Origin: a virus
Reading direction: 5' to 3' (one strand)
IMG/VR virus record: IMGVR_UViG_3300008110_007639
Span: 1 to 58,100 of that record
Length of the DNA: 58,100 bases
In this document: positions 24,948 to 33,049 of the stretch, piece after piece
Layout of the letters: each line of letters starts with the position of its first letter
Position numbering within the stretch: the stretch's first letter is position 1
Position numbers and translations under genes: made by a program
The notes under the pieces: model-generated
Databases searched by the model: none
What the model was told of the DNA's origin: nothing
The model's input: the letters and a program-made list of their open reading frames with translations, nothing else

Positions 24948-25122
24948 GTCTGAAGGTCTTGGTGATACTGTAGCAAAATTTACAGAACTACTCCAAATCG
25001 ATAAGTTAGCAGCTGTAATAGCAGAAGCATTAGGAGAAGAGGATTGCGGTTGTACTCGAAGACAAGAAAAGCTAAACGAATTATTTCCATACAAAAATAA
25101 AAAAAGTAAAAAAGAAGAATAG
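24922..25122 (+). CDS. Small CGC-motif phage protein
   Basis: 66 residues. The centre reads GLGDTVAKFTELLQIDKLA and the C-terminal part EDCGCTRRQEKLNELFPYKN. Small proteins with this CGC..R.EKLN..FPY ending recur in phages of several groups, so this is a conserved type although its role is unknown. The two Cys could bind metal with a partner. It overlaps the membrane protein gene upstream by 26 bases in another frame and ends two bases before the DNA polymerase start, so it is probably co-transcribed with it. Confidence 0.65.
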   Translation: MKKEKKKVESEGLGDTVAKFTELLQIDKLAAVIAEALGEEDCGCTRRQEKLNELFPYKNKKSKKEE

Positions 25123-25124
25123 TT

Positions 25125-27431
25125 ATGTCTACACAAAAAAGTTATGTATTAGTAGATTCTTTAGAAAAAATAAAGGATCTTGCTAAATATGTTTTAGAAT
25201 CAAATCTAATATCATTCGATACTGAAACCAATTCATTAAATCCTAGAACTGGAAAAATAATTGGTTTTTCTGTAAGTACTTCACCAGGCTCAGGATATTA
25301 TTTACCTACTATGGTATTTGAAAATGATGAATTAAAAGATCATCAAATACATGGTGAGCTTTGTCATGATATTGCTAAAAAAATCATTCAACTACTTACT
25401 AGTAAAAGTATTATTGGGCACAATCTGTCCTTTGACTGTAGATTCGTAAAATGTTTCTATGGAATAGATCTAACTCCATACATACACGCAGATACGATGC
25501 TAATGGTTCATACTGTTAAAGAGGAAGGCGCTGGATTTGGATCTAATTCACCTTTTGCATTAAAAGAAATTGCTAAAATGGTTCAAGAAGAAATAGGTCT
25601 TGATGTAGAAAAAGAAGCGAATGAAGAGCAAATAGAACTAAAAGCATCAATAAAAAAGAATGGTGGATCTACATCAAAAGATAACTATGAAATTTATAAA
25701 GCAGATTTAGAAATACTAGCAAAATATGCTATTGCAGATACTGATTTAGCTTTAAGAATATTCTACTACTTTTCTACAATATTAGAAAAAGAAGGTCTAG
25801 TAAAATTCTTTTATGAAGATGAAGTAATGCCACTATATAAAGAAGTTACAATACCTATGGAAGAATGTGGTGTTAGATTAGATATGCCGCTTATAACAGA
25901 AGCTAAAACAAAGATCGCAGAAGATCTAAAAAAATACCATAATATAGTTATTGAAGCTTTATTAGAAAAGCAAGCAGTGCGCACCTGGATAGTCTACAAA
26001 GCTATGGAAGCATATCCACCTAATAGTAAAGGCACATTTGCTCAAGAACTTATAGATGAATTAAAATTAGAGTTTCCAAGATCAGCAAGTGGTAAATATT
26101 CCATAAATGCTAATTCAGTAGCAAACTTACCTGATGGTGACGTAAAAAACTTCTTTCTTACAGGAGATGAGAAGTTGTTATCTGAAGATGTGATTATAAA
26201 GGTTTGTGTAAAATTATGGAAAGATAATAATAATGGTAGTTATTTTAACATACAGTCAAAAGACCATATGGGAGAGATAGCTTTTGCTGCTTTAGGTATT
26301 AAACCATTATCTTCAACAAAAACAGGTAAGCCACAATTTGATGATGATCTAATACAATCAATAGCAGATAAGCACCCATGGGCAAAAAGCTTACGTATAT
26401 ATAACAAACTACTTAAAATAAAATCTACGTATATTGATCGTTTCTTAGAAAATGAAGAGTTAGGAAACTATTACTTCTACTACAAACAACATGCTACAGT
26501 TTCTGGTAGATATGGATCTGATGCTCAACAGCTACCTAGACCTAAAGAAGAAGGTGATGATGATCCAATCGTTATAGAATACAATAATATGATTCGTGCA
26601 TTCTTTGTACCAAAAGAGGGCAACATTTTCATAGACTGTGACTATGAATCTCTTGAACCTAAAGTGTTTTCTCACGTATCAGGAGATGATGGACTTAAAG
26701 ATATTTTTAGAAACAACTGGGACTTCTACTCTACTATCGCTATTAAAACAGAGAAATTAGATCAGTACTCACCAGATAAAAAATCTCCAAACTTCTTAAA
26801 AAAGGTAGCACCTCAATTAAGAAATAAAGCCAAATCATATTCATTAGGTATACCATATGGTATGGGAGCGTATGCATTAGGTATGACAATTGGAGTAACT
26901 AAAAAAGAAGCACAAAAACTTGTTGATGGTTATCTAAACGGATTTCCAGAACTTAAGAAGTGGATGGAACAATCTAAACAAAAAGCAAAAGATAGCGGTT
27001 ATATAACAAGTCAAGTTGGAAGAATTAGGCATTTACCAAAAGTTAAAAAATTACATGAAGTATTTGGTGAAAGTTTATTCGATTGGGAATTCAAAAAACA
27101 ATTAGAATATAAATACGGAAAAGATAAAGCTAAAGGCATAGTTAGAGATTATGTTAATGGATTAAATAACTCTATGAATTTCCAAATTCAAAGTCTAGCG
27201 GCTTCTATAGTAAATCGAGCAGCGATTGCGATAAATAGAGAATTTAAAAATAAAAATATAAGAGGCCAAGTAATAGCACAGATACATGATCAGCTCGTAA
27301 TGGAAGTAGAAGAATCTAAAGCAGAAGAAGCAGCTAAAATAGTCCAAGATAAAATGGAGAATACAACAAAGTTAAGCATAGAATTAGTTGCTCCACCTGC
27401 GATTGCTAAGAATCTTCGCGATGGTCACTAG
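25125..27431 (+). CDS. polA: Replicative family-A DNA polymerase with 3'-5' exonuclease
   Basis: 768 residues. The proofreading domain has exo I SFDTETNSL near 35, exo II IIGHNLSFDCRF and exo III YAIADTDLA. The polymerase domain has TVSGRYGSDAQQLPRP, motif A FIDCDYESLEPK with catalytic Asp506 and Glu511, motif B RNKAKSYSLGIPYG and motif C QIHDQLVMEV. All catalytic acids are intact. There is no 5'-3' exonuclease domain; that activity is supplied by the gene at 20035. T4 uses a family-B polymerase, so this is a major difference from T4 within an otherwise T4-like replication set. Confidence 0.95.
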   Translation: MSTQKSYVLVDSLEKIKDLAKYVLESNLISFDTETNSLNPRTGKIIGFSVSTSPGSGYYLPTMVFENDELKDHQIHGELCHDIAKKIIQLLTSKSIIGHNLSFDCRFVKCFYGIDLTPYIHADTMLMVHTVKEEGAGFGSNSPFALKEIAKMVQEEIGLDVEKEANEEQIELKASIKKNGGSTSKDNYEIYKADLEILAKYAIADTDLALRIFYYFSTILEKEGLVKFFYEDEVMPLYKEVTIPMEECGVRLDMPLITEAKTKIAEDLKKYHNIVIEALLEKQAVRTWIVYKAMEAYPPNSKGTFAQELIDELKLEFPRSASGKYSINANSVANLPDGDVKNFFLTGDEKLLSEDVIIKVCVKLWKDNNNGSYFNIQSKDHMGEIAFAALGIKPLSSTKTGKPQFDDDLIQSIADKHPWAKSLRIYNKLLKIKSTYIDRFLENEELGNYYFYYKQHATVSGRYGSDAQQLPRPKEEGDDDPIVIEYNNMIRAFFVPKEGNIFIDCDYESLEPKVFSHVSGDDGLKDIFRNNWDFYSTIAIKTEKLDQYSPDKKSPNFLKKVAPQLRNKAKSYSLGIPYGMGAYALGMTIGVTKKEAQKLVDGYLNGFPELKKWMEQSKQKAKDSGYITSQVGRIRHLPKVKKLHEVFGESLFDWEFKKQLEYKYGKDKAKGIVRDYVNGLNNSMNFQIQSLAASIVNRAAIAINREFKNKNIRGQVIAQIHDQLVMEVEESKAEEAAKIVQDKMENTTKLSIELVAPPAIAKNLRDGH

Positions 27432-27466
27432 GAATTAAAAATGCTATAATTTATAAAAAAGTAATA

Positions 27467-27474
27467 TATTTATT
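27467..27474 (+). promoter_or_regulatory. Candidate late promoter element TATTTATT before hsp20
   Basis: GTAATATATTTATTA, 28 bases before the ATG at 27503 and directly upstream of the left arm of the inverted repeat that flanks the gene. Confidence 0.5.
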
Positions 27475-27481
27475 AAAAATA

Positions 27482-27994
27482 AAGCACTCAGGTAGGCAAG
27501 TTATGAATTTTAAAAAAACAATTATTAAACAGTTCACCTATAACGGGAACACAAAACAAAACGACATGACGTACATTAGACCATTTTCATTGGATCAGTT
27601 CGATCTATTGTGGAGAGATTTCTTCAACACATCATCCACATTCACAGATTTATTACAAAAAGTATCACACCCCACAGACATTTACGAAACTGAAGAAGGA
27701 ATCGTATTTGATGTCGCCGCGGTTGGTTTAAACAAAGAAGACATTGAAATCTTAACTGAAGGCGATACGCTAAGAATTACGTATCAAAAGAAAGATACTC
27801 CAGACACACAAGTAATTTACAAAGGAATTAAAAAAGGTTCATTCGATTTAGGATGGAAATTAGCATCTAAATTCGATTTATCAAAATTAACCGCAAAATT
27901 AGATAAAGGTTTACTAACTATTAGCGTTCCTTTCTCTGAACAAAAACAAGTAAAAAAAGTACAAATCAATTAATACGTATCTTCCTGAGTGCTT
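27482..27994 (+). repeat. 11-bp inverted repeat bracketing the Hsp20 gene
   Basis: AAGCACTCAGG at 27482-27492, in the 5' leader, is perfectly complementary to CCTGAGTGCTT at 27984-27994, just after the hsp20 stop. The two arms could pair in the mRNA and close the whole coding region in a loop. Confidence 0.6.
27503..27973 (+). CDS. Small heat-shock protein (Hsp20 / alpha-crystallin)
   Basis: 156 residues. The alpha-crystallin domain begins about residue 56 (HPTDIYETEEGIVFDVAAVG) and contains the family signature AKLDKGLLTISVPF near the end. The N-terminal region (about 1-50) is rich in Phe, as in substrate-binding arms of sHSPs. The C-terminus VKKVQIN ends in an IxI-like tail. It holds unfolding proteins for refolding by ATP-driven chaperones, here probably the GroEL/GroES encoded just downstream. 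The start at 27503 has the AAGTTATG context; an in-frame ATG at 27566 would lose only the first 21 residues. Confidence 0.92.
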   Translation: MNFKKTIIKQFTYNGNTKQNDMTYIRPFSLDQFDLLWRDFFNTSSTFTDLLQKVSHPTDIYETEEGIVFDVAAVGLNKEDIEILTEGDTLRITYQKKDTPDTQVIYKGIKKGSFDLGWKLASKFDLSKLTAKLDKGLLTISVPFSEQKQVKKVQIN

Positions 27995-27999
27995 AAGTT

Positions 28000-28215
28000 A
28001 TGTTTTCAATCTGCAAACAATTTTTAAAAATTAACGAAGACCTATTTCTGTTAAAGAAAGTGTATGAGGAATCTTACGTTAAAGACGTAGATCTAGTTAA
28101 AGAATGGCTAGATGCTAATAGTGTCTTTAGAAAAGATGGCAAATTATACTTTTGTGATAAAATAGAAGATCTAGAGTTAGTTGAAGAAAAAGAACAAGAG
28201 TTATTAACCAAATAA
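28000..28215 (+). CDS. Small protein between Hsp20 and GroES, unknown
   Basis: 71 residues, acidic and helical. It starts MFSICKQFLKINEDLFLLKK and includes the segment YFCDKIEDLELVEEK, possibly a winged helix or a short alpha/beta fold (helix followed by KDGKLYF hairpin). No family recognised. Placement inside the chaperone operon, with the AGTTATG start context, suggests co-expression; an accessory role with the chaperones is a guess. Confidence 0.6.
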   Translation: MFSICKQFLKINEDLFLLKKVYEESYVKDVDLVKEWLDANSVFRKDGKLYFCDKIEDLELVEEKEQELLTK

Positions 28216-28227
28216 ACAAAAATAAAA

Positions 28228-28521
28228 ATGAATATGTTAACTCCACTAAATGGAATCGTAGTTCTAAAAAAAATAGAAGAACAAGAGGTTACCTATGGAA
28301 ACATTGTTATTCCAGACATGGGTAAAGAAAAACCTGAAATGGGCGAAGTTGTAAGCGCTAGTGATACTTACAATTGGCATAGAGGTGATTATTACAAAAC
28401 AAAATTAGTACCTGGCCAAAAAGTATTAATTCCTAAAATGGGATCTATGGCAATCACATTAAATAACGAAGATTATATCTTAATCAAAGAAACAGAAATA
28501 TTAGCAATATTAGAAAACTAA
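28228..28521 (+). CDS. groES: GroES co-chaperonin
   Basis: 97 residues, the normal Cpn10 length. The N-terminus LTPLNGIVVLKKIEE, the mobile-loop region (about 22-35, GNIVIPDMGKEKPEMGEV) and the closing strands (GQKVLIPKMG, YILIKETEILAIL) follow the family fold. It caps the GroEL ring. The mobile loop lacks the usual hydrophobic tripeptide exactly as in host GroES, and has IVIP instead. It is followed six bases later by groEL in the usual order. Confidence 0.9.
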   Translation: MNMLTPLNGIVVLKKIEEQEVTYGNIVIPDMGKEKPEMGEVVSASDTYNWHRGDYYKTKLVPGQKVLIPKMGSMAITLNNEDYILIKETEILAILEN

Positions 28522-28527
28522 AAAATT

Positions 28528-30150
28528 ATGAGTACAACAAAAAATGTTTTTGGACAAGATCTTAAAGAACGTCTATTAGCTGGAGTAGAAAAATTAAACG
28601 CATCAGTATCTTCTACATTAGGACCAGGAGGACGTACTGTTTTGATTAGAGAGCAAAATGGAGAAGTAAAAATTACAAAAGATGGCGTAAGCGTTGCAAA
28701 GTCATTTAATAAATTAGAAGATGATATTGAGGATATTGGAGCACAATTAGTTAAACAGGTGTCTATTAAATCAGCTAATGAAGCAGGAGATGGTACAACA
28801 ACATCAACTATAATTGCTTCAACAATGGTAAAAGCTGGCTTAAAAGAAATTAGACAGGGGAATAATGCAGTTGAAGTTAAAAATGAAATTGATAATTTAA
28901 TTCAAGAAGTAATTCAAGAAGTTAAGAAAGTTTCGATTGATATTTCTACAGAAGATCAAATTAAACAAGTTGCAACAATCTCTGGAAATAATGATGAAGA
29001 AGTGGGTTACCTAATCTCAGAAGCAATACAAAAAGTTGGAAGAGATGGCGTAGTTACTATTGAAGAATCTAAAAGTGGTGAAACTAGTTTAGAAGTAGTT
29101 GAAGGTATGCAATTTAGTAGAGGTTATAAATCCCCGTACTTTGTTACGAATAATACTACTATGCAAGCGAACTTAGAAAATCCTTATATATTACTCTATG
29201 ATGGTAGAATTTCTACTGCACAAGAGCTACTTCCAGTTTTACAGATTGCTAATACTAATAATAGGTCGTTGCTTATTGTAGCAGAAGACTTTGGAGAAGA
29301 AGCGTTAGCTACTATGATTGTAAACAAAATGAGAGGAATAGTGCAAGTGTGTGCAGTTAAAGCTCCAGATTTTGGAGAAAGAAAGACTTTAATTTTAGAA
29401 GATATTGCAATTTTAACAGGAGCGCAAGTAATCTCAAAAGATAAAGGTCATAAACTAGATAAAATTAATGTTACTCAATTAAGTGCACAATTAGGATCTT
29501 GTAAATTAGTTAATGTATCAAAAGAAGAAACAACAATCGTAGACGGAAAAGGAGATGAAGCAGCTATTGAAAGTAGAGCAATTGAAATCAAAGATCAAAT
29601 TGATAGAGCGACATCATTCTTTGAGAAAGAAAAGTTACAAGAACGTTTAGGCAAAATGGTAGGCGGAGTAGCAATCATTAATGTAGGAGGAAACTCTGAT
29701 ATTGAAATAAAAGAGAAAAAAGATAGATTAGAAGACGCGCTATTTGCCACAAAAGCTGCATTAGCTGATGGTATTGTTCCTGGAGGCGGCAGTGTATTAT
29801 ATAGGCTATCTTTGAATTATGTAAATGAACACACCACTACTTCAACAATCGCAAAAGACATCGTAAGAGAGGCACTTCAGGCACCATTTAAAACGATCCT
29901 ATCAAACGCAGGTATTGAGGATTGGTGGAATAGAGTACCAGGCGAAGGTGAAGTATATGATGCAAAAAATCATAAAATTGTTAACGCTATAGAAGCTGGT
30001 ATTATAGATCCAACTAAAGTTGTAATTACTGCACTACGTAATGCAACATCAGTAGCAGGTACAATCCTCACAACAGAATCGGTTGTTTTTTCTGTAGAAG
30101 ATAAAAATGATAATAATAAAAATCCTATGAATGGAATGATGGGAATATAA
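28528..30150 (+). CDS. groEL: GroEL chaperonin
   Basis: 540 residues, full length for Cpn60. Nucleotide-site motifs are present: LGPGGR at 31-36, TKDGVSVAK at 50-58, GDGTTTST at 88-95, and [13 protein letters not shown] in the second equatorial half. The apical domain has the helix pattern typical of substrate binding ([21 protein letters not shown]). The C-terminal tail ends NPMNGMMGI and lacks the long GGM repeat of host GroEL. A catalytic cycle with the phage GroES is expected; it probably folds large virion proteins such as the capsid, sheath or giant hub. Sequence divergence from typical Bacteroidetes GroEL suggests long residence in phages. Confidence 0.95.
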   Translation: MSTTKNVFGQDLKERLLAGVEKLNASVSSTLGPGGRTVLIREQNGEVKITKDGVSVAKSFNKLEDDIEDIGAQLVKQVSIKSANEAGDGTTTSTIIASTMVKAGLKEIRQGNNAVEVKNEIDNLIQEVIQEVKKVSIDISTEDQIKQVATISGNNDEEVGYLISEAIQKVGRDGVVTIEESKSGETSLEVVEGMQFSRGYKSPYFVTNNTTMQANLENPYILLYDGRISTAQELLPVLQIANTNNRSLLIVAEDFGEEALATMIVNKMRGIVQVCAVKAPDFGERKTLILEDIAILTGAQVISKDKGHKLDKINVTQLSAQLGSCKLVNVSKEETTIVDGKGDEAAIESRAIEIKDQIDRATSFFEKEKLQERLGKMVGGVAIINVGGNSDIEIKEKKDRLEDALFATKAALADGIVPGGGSVLYRLSLNYVNEHTTTSTIAKDIVREALQAPFKTILSNAGIEDWWNRVPGEGEVYDAKNHKIVNAIEAGIIDPTKVVITALRNATSVAGTILTTESVVFSVEDKNDNNKNPMNGMMGI

Positions 30151-30160
30151 TTACCACATA

Positions 30161-30206
30161 TTTATTATAGATAGAATTGCTACTCTAACTAGCTATCTAT
30201 AATAAA
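30161..30206 (+). repeat. 14-bp perfect inverted repeat with embedded TATTTATT element
   Basis: TTTATTATAGATAG (30161-30174) pairs perfectly with CTATCTATAATAAA (30193-30206) around an 18-base loop, in the gap between groEL and the HNH gene. The left arm overlaps a TATTTATT (30159-30166) of the late-promoter type. Confidence 0.6.
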
Positions 30207-30211
30207 CTTAT

Positions 30212-30270
30212 TGGTCCATTAAACTTAGGAAGGTTAGAGCTCCTTTGTTTTTTGGACCATTTTTATTTTT
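30212..30270 (+). terminator. Hairpin with T-rich tail before the HNH gene (candidate terminator)
   Basis: TGGTCCA (30212-30218) pairs with TGGACCA (30253-30259), with an inner AGGA/TCCT pair, followed by a T-rich run (30260-30270). Termination after groEL is the simplest reading. The HNH start codon follows the T-run directly. Confidence 0.5.
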
Positions 30271-31032
30271 ATGGACTATAAAAAGATATATAATGAAATT
30301 TGTCAAAGAGCAAAAAATGAATTAGAAATAAGAAAAACTAATTCGAAATTATGGAAAAAAACTAACGGAGATTTAGGTGTATACTATGAGGGACATCATA
30401 TAACTCCTAAGTGTATGGGAGGAAAAGGTCATGCTTATGACTTAAATCACCCAAATATAGTTCCTTTAACCGCTAGAGAACATTTTTTAGCTCATAGAAT
30501 ATTAGCGAACTTATATTCAAATAATATTAAACTAACAAGATCTTTTTGGGGAATGTGTAATCAAGATAGATATGGAAATAGATACATTCCCAATTCTAAA
30601 GAATATGAAGAGGCTAGAATACTGTTTTCTAAAAGTATATCTGGTGATAATCACTTTAATAAAAAACCTGAGAATAGAATAAAATTAATATGGACCAAAG
30701 AAAGACGAGATAAAGACTGGAGCGGGTGGAAAATGAATGATGAGGGACGTAAAAAAATTAAAGAATCATATACACCAGAAAGAAAAGATAAATACAAAGA
30801 GATGTTTAGTGGAAAAAATAACGGTATGAGTAAACCTGAAAACGCCATTAAATCCAGAGGAGGTAATAATGGCATGTCTAAAAAAATTAATCAGTACTCT
30901 AAAGATGGAGAGTATATTACTACATATAATGCTATTTCTGAAGCTTTAAAAGTTTATGGATCGATAGCTATCAGCGCTTGTTGTAGAGGAAAAGTAAAAA
31001 TAGCTGGTGGTTATATATGGAAATATGTGTAA
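30271..31032 (+). CDS. HNH homing-type endonuclease with NUMOD DNA-binding modules
   Basis: 253 residues. The HNH nuclease core lies at residues 38-80: EGHHITPKCMGG (His42/His43), NHPNIVPLTAREHF with Asn59/His60, His71 and His75. Residues around 190-210 have two short repeats containing NNGMSK, typical of NUMOD3 DNA-binding modules, and the last 50 residues (QYSKDGEYITTYNAISEA.. ending GGYIWKYV) resemble NUMOD1. This layout is common in free-standing homing endonucleases of phages, which copy themselves into related genomes by cutting the allele that lacks them. It interrupts the line of chaperone and small phage genes and is flanked by hairpins. No intron was seen around it. Confidence 0.88.
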   Translation: MDYKKIYNEICQRAKNELEIRKTNSKLWKKTNGDLGVYYEGHHITPKCMGGKGHAYDLNHPNIVPLTAREHFLAHRILANLYSNNIKLTRSFWGMCNQDRYGNRYIPNSKEYEEARILFSKSISGDNHFNKKPENRIKLIWTKERRDKDWSGWKMNDEGRKKIKESYTPERKDKYKEMFSGKNNGMSKPENAIKSRGGNNGMSKKINQYSKDGEYITTYNAISEALKVYGSIAISACCRGKVKIAGGYIWKYV

Positions 31033-31033
31033 T

Positions 31034-31041
31034 TATTTATA
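31034..31041 (+). promoter_or_regulatory. TATTTATA copy after the HNH gene (weak candidate)
   Basis: AATTATTTATAC directly follows the HNH stop; 57 bases before the next ATG. A better placed copy lies at 31076. Confidence 0.25.
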
Positions 31042-31075
31042 CAATAAAGAATCTTCTTTCAAGAGCTTTTTTGCA

Positions 31076-31083
31076 TATTTATA
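31076..31083 (+). promoter_or_regulatory. Candidate late promoter element TATTTATA
   Basis: TTGCATATTTATAT, 15 bases before the ATG at 31099. Confidence 0.5.
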
Positions 31084-31098
31084 TAAAACAATAATATA

Positions 31099-31455
31099 AT
31101 GAACCATTTTGACTATAATAAATACTTACAAAATAATCCTCTTTTGAAAGAGGCAGATTCGTTAAGTGAAGTATCGACAAAGAGCGTACAAGCATCAGCT
31201 AGAAAATTTGTAGATGCGATGAAAGCCTACGATCCTCAAGAGTCTCAGATACAGAAGTTCCAAGGAAGTCGCTATTTTGTAGTAGCCGTGCCAGAGAAAA
31301 ATTTTGATAAAGCGCAAGAAGCTGCAGCCGCTTATAAGAAAGAAAACTCAGATGAGCTTAAAGCTATCAAGGCTTCTGTAAGAGTAACCCAATCTGCCGA
31401 AGGAAGGAAAACTCTTTGGCCAGCTGACAATAAAAAGTTTTTTGATATAAAGTGA
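31099..31455 (+). CDS. Small soluble protein, unknown
   Basis: 118 residues. It begins HFDYNKYLQNNPLLKEADS, a kind of N-terminus (a short 'YL..NPLL.E' peptide) often seen in small proteins of T4-like marine phages, followed by a helical middle and a basic C-terminus with RVTQSAEGRKTLWPADNK. No catalytic motif or membrane segment is visible. It has its own late-type promoter element and a strong terminator after it, so it is probably expressed alone and at a high level, which would fit a minor virion protein. Confidence 0.6.
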   Translation: MNHFDYNKYLQNNPLLKEADSLSEVSTKSVQASARKFVDAMKAYDPQESQIQKFQGSRYFVVAVPEKNFDKAQEAAAAYKKENSDELKAIKASVRVTQSAEGRKTLWPADNKKFFDIK

Positions 31456-31480
31456 TAAAAATATAATAAAATCTAATAAA

Positions 31481-31501
31481 AGCACCTTCGGTGCTTTTTT
31501 T
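31481..31501 (+). terminator. Intrinsic terminator with TTCG loop
   Basis: AGCACC / GGTGCT stem (31481-31486, 31490-31495) around TTC, closed by a C-G pair as in stable cTTCGg loops, followed by six T (31496-31501). Confidence 0.92.
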
Positions 31502-31564
31502 ATGACCCTAGATATATAGTTCTTAAATTCAATTATTTTTATTACATTTATAAAAAAATAGCCC

Positions 31565-32452
31565 ATGTTCTTAAATAAGTGCACTACAAAAGACAGTCTA
31601 GACCAATCAAATGGTAGAGATCTCGAGTACTATCTAAACATCACCAAAGATTATAATCATGATTACACTTTCGTAACAAAGCAAATAGACGGATTTAATG
31701 TCATAGATGATGGTGAATTTCAATATGGTACTAAAACAAAGATGGCAGATTTCTTTATATCTCAAGTAAAAGAGGATGCACTAGTTTATGTAGCGCCAAG
31801 AACTGGTTATGCGCCTTATTCTCTATGCTATCTAGCTAAGAAGTATAATAAAAAACTATACTTAGTAATGCCTGCGTCAGAGAAAGCATCAGAACATCAA
31901 TTAACAGCTATAGAGGAAGGAGGCATACCGTTATTTGTAAGAATTCCAGCAATGCCAACAGCAAATATATGGGCAAAGAAGTTCGCTGAAAAAATGGGAG
32001 CAAAATATCTTCCATTTGGACTTAAGCATGAGATGGTTGTTGCAGGTGGCGTTAGAGTATTTTACGATAATTTTAAAGATACAAATATAGAAACATTGTG
32101 GAGTGTATTTTCTACAGGCGTACTATCAAGAACTTTACAGATAGCTTTACCAAAAACCCAATTCAACGCAGTCGCTGTTGCTAGAAATATCCAAGAAGGA
32201 GAACTTGGTCGTGCTAACTTCTACAGTTACGATAAAGCTTTTACCAAAAATTCAAGAGTTGTCCCACCATTTGATTGTGTATTAACTTATGACGCAAAGG
32301 GATGGGAAGTATTAAAACAACATGGGAATCAAGGCGATTATTTCTGGAATGTAGCGCCAGCGATGAGGAAGCCAAATTTAAAACCAAGCGATATTGATTC
32401 GAATCGGGTATGGGGAGACTTTAGCGATTTTAAAAAGTACTGCGATTATTGA
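31565..32452 (+). CDS. Pyridoxal-phosphate fold-type II-like enzyme
   Basis: 295 residues. The order of segments resembles tryptophan synthase beta / ACC deaminase-type enzymes: an early Lys in FQYGTKTKMADFF (candidate PLP lysine), VYVAPRTGYAPYSLCYLAKK with KKLYLVMPASEKASEHQ and a following IEEGG, then WSVFSTGVLSRTLQIALP, near the phosphate-binding and subunit-swap regions. Related phage genes are often labelled only 'PLP-dependent enzyme'. The reaction is unknown. It begins after a terminator, with a TACATTTA sequence (31543-31550) that is one base off the host promoter consensus. Possible alternatives are a non-catalytic homologue. Confidence 0.5.
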   Translation: MFLNKCTTKDSLDQSNGRDLEYYLNITKDYNHDYTFVTKQIDGFNVIDDGEFQYGTKTKMADFFISQVKEDALVYVAPRTGYAPYSLCYLAKKYNKKLYLVMPASEKASEHQLTAIEEGGIPLFVRIPAMPTANIWAKKFAEKMGAKYLPFGLKHEMVVAGGVRVFYDNFKDTNIETLWSVFSTGVLSRTLQIALPKTQFNAVAVARNIQEGELGRANFYSYDKAFTKNSRVVPPFDCVLTYDAKGWEVLKQHGNQGDYFWNVAPAMRKPNLKPSDIDSNRVWGDFSDFKKYCDY

Positions 32453-32488
32453 TTTATTTAATAAAAATAAAATTATTATATTATAGTT

Positions 32489-32767
32489 ATGAAAGAAAAA
32501 AGTATATTAGAACAAGCACACGAAATCGTCTTTGAGCGAGGCGAAGAAAAAGAACGTATGTATGGACCCTTTGAAGAAGGCATGGAACAAACTGCCAGAA
32601 TCGCTTCAGAGATGTCAAGAAAAGAATTTACAGCGTTTGATGTTTATAATGTATTAATTGCATTAAAACTATCTAGAGCATCTTGGAATTATAAAGAAGA
32701 CAACTATCTAGATTGTGTTGCATATATGGCATCATTAGATAGTTATTTAAAAAATAAAAAGAAATAA
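32489..32767 (+). CDS. DUF6378-like small phage protein
   Basis: 92 residues, helical. The pattern ILEQAHEIV..RMYGPFEEGMEQTARI with the later EFTAFDVYNVLIALKLSRAS and DNYLDCVAYMAS matches small phage proteins of the DUF6378 type (YG.P..N..r.A, then D...m...LK..R, then D...D..gY). The fold is thought related to all-alpha NTP pyrophosphohydrolases, but catalysis is not proven. It starts a run of close genes leading to dUTPase, dCMP deaminase and the thymidylate-synthase homologue, so a nucleotide role is reasonable. Confidence 0.6.
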   Translation: MKEKSILEQAHEIVFERGEEKERMYGPFEEGMEQTARIASEMSRKEFTAFDVYNVLIALKLSRASWNYKEDNYLDCVAYMASLDSYLKNKKK

Positions 32768-32770
32768 GTT

Positions 32771-33049
32771 ATGATTACATACATACTCACTTTTATAATG
32801 GTCATAATTATGATGGCTATAGCTGATATTTGCTGGACACTTTACTTCATAAAAATAGAAGAAAGAAAAAGTATACAAGCTGGTATATGGGGATCTATGA
32901 TATACCTTTTTAGTGCTATTACAGTGACTAAATATATGGAGAATCAATCTTACATAATAGCTGCGATAATCGGTGCATTTCTTGGCACATATTTAACAGT
33001 TGAATGGAAAATAAAAAAGGACAAAAAAAGAAAAACAAATAAACAATGA
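32771..33049 (+). CDS. Small membrane protein with three helices
   Basis: 92 residues with three hydrophobic helices at about 2-24 (ILTFIMVIIMMAIADICW), 38-56 and 60-78, and a Lys-rich C-terminal tail. The AD-ICW..YF.K segment and the loop between helices 1 and 2 recur in small phage membrane proteins, but no function is known. It overlaps the dUTPase gene by 4 bases (ATGA) and carries the AAGTTATG start context. Confidence 0.65.
   Translation: MITYILTFIMVIIMMAIADICWTLYFIKIEERKSIQAGIWGSMIYLFSAITVTKYMENQSYIIAAIIGAFLGTYLTVEWKIKKDKKRKTNKQ

Noticed and set aside
30151-31032. Group I intron carrying the HNH gene
   Set aside because: GroEL ends normally before it and no split gene resumes after it; it is better read as a free-standing homing gene.
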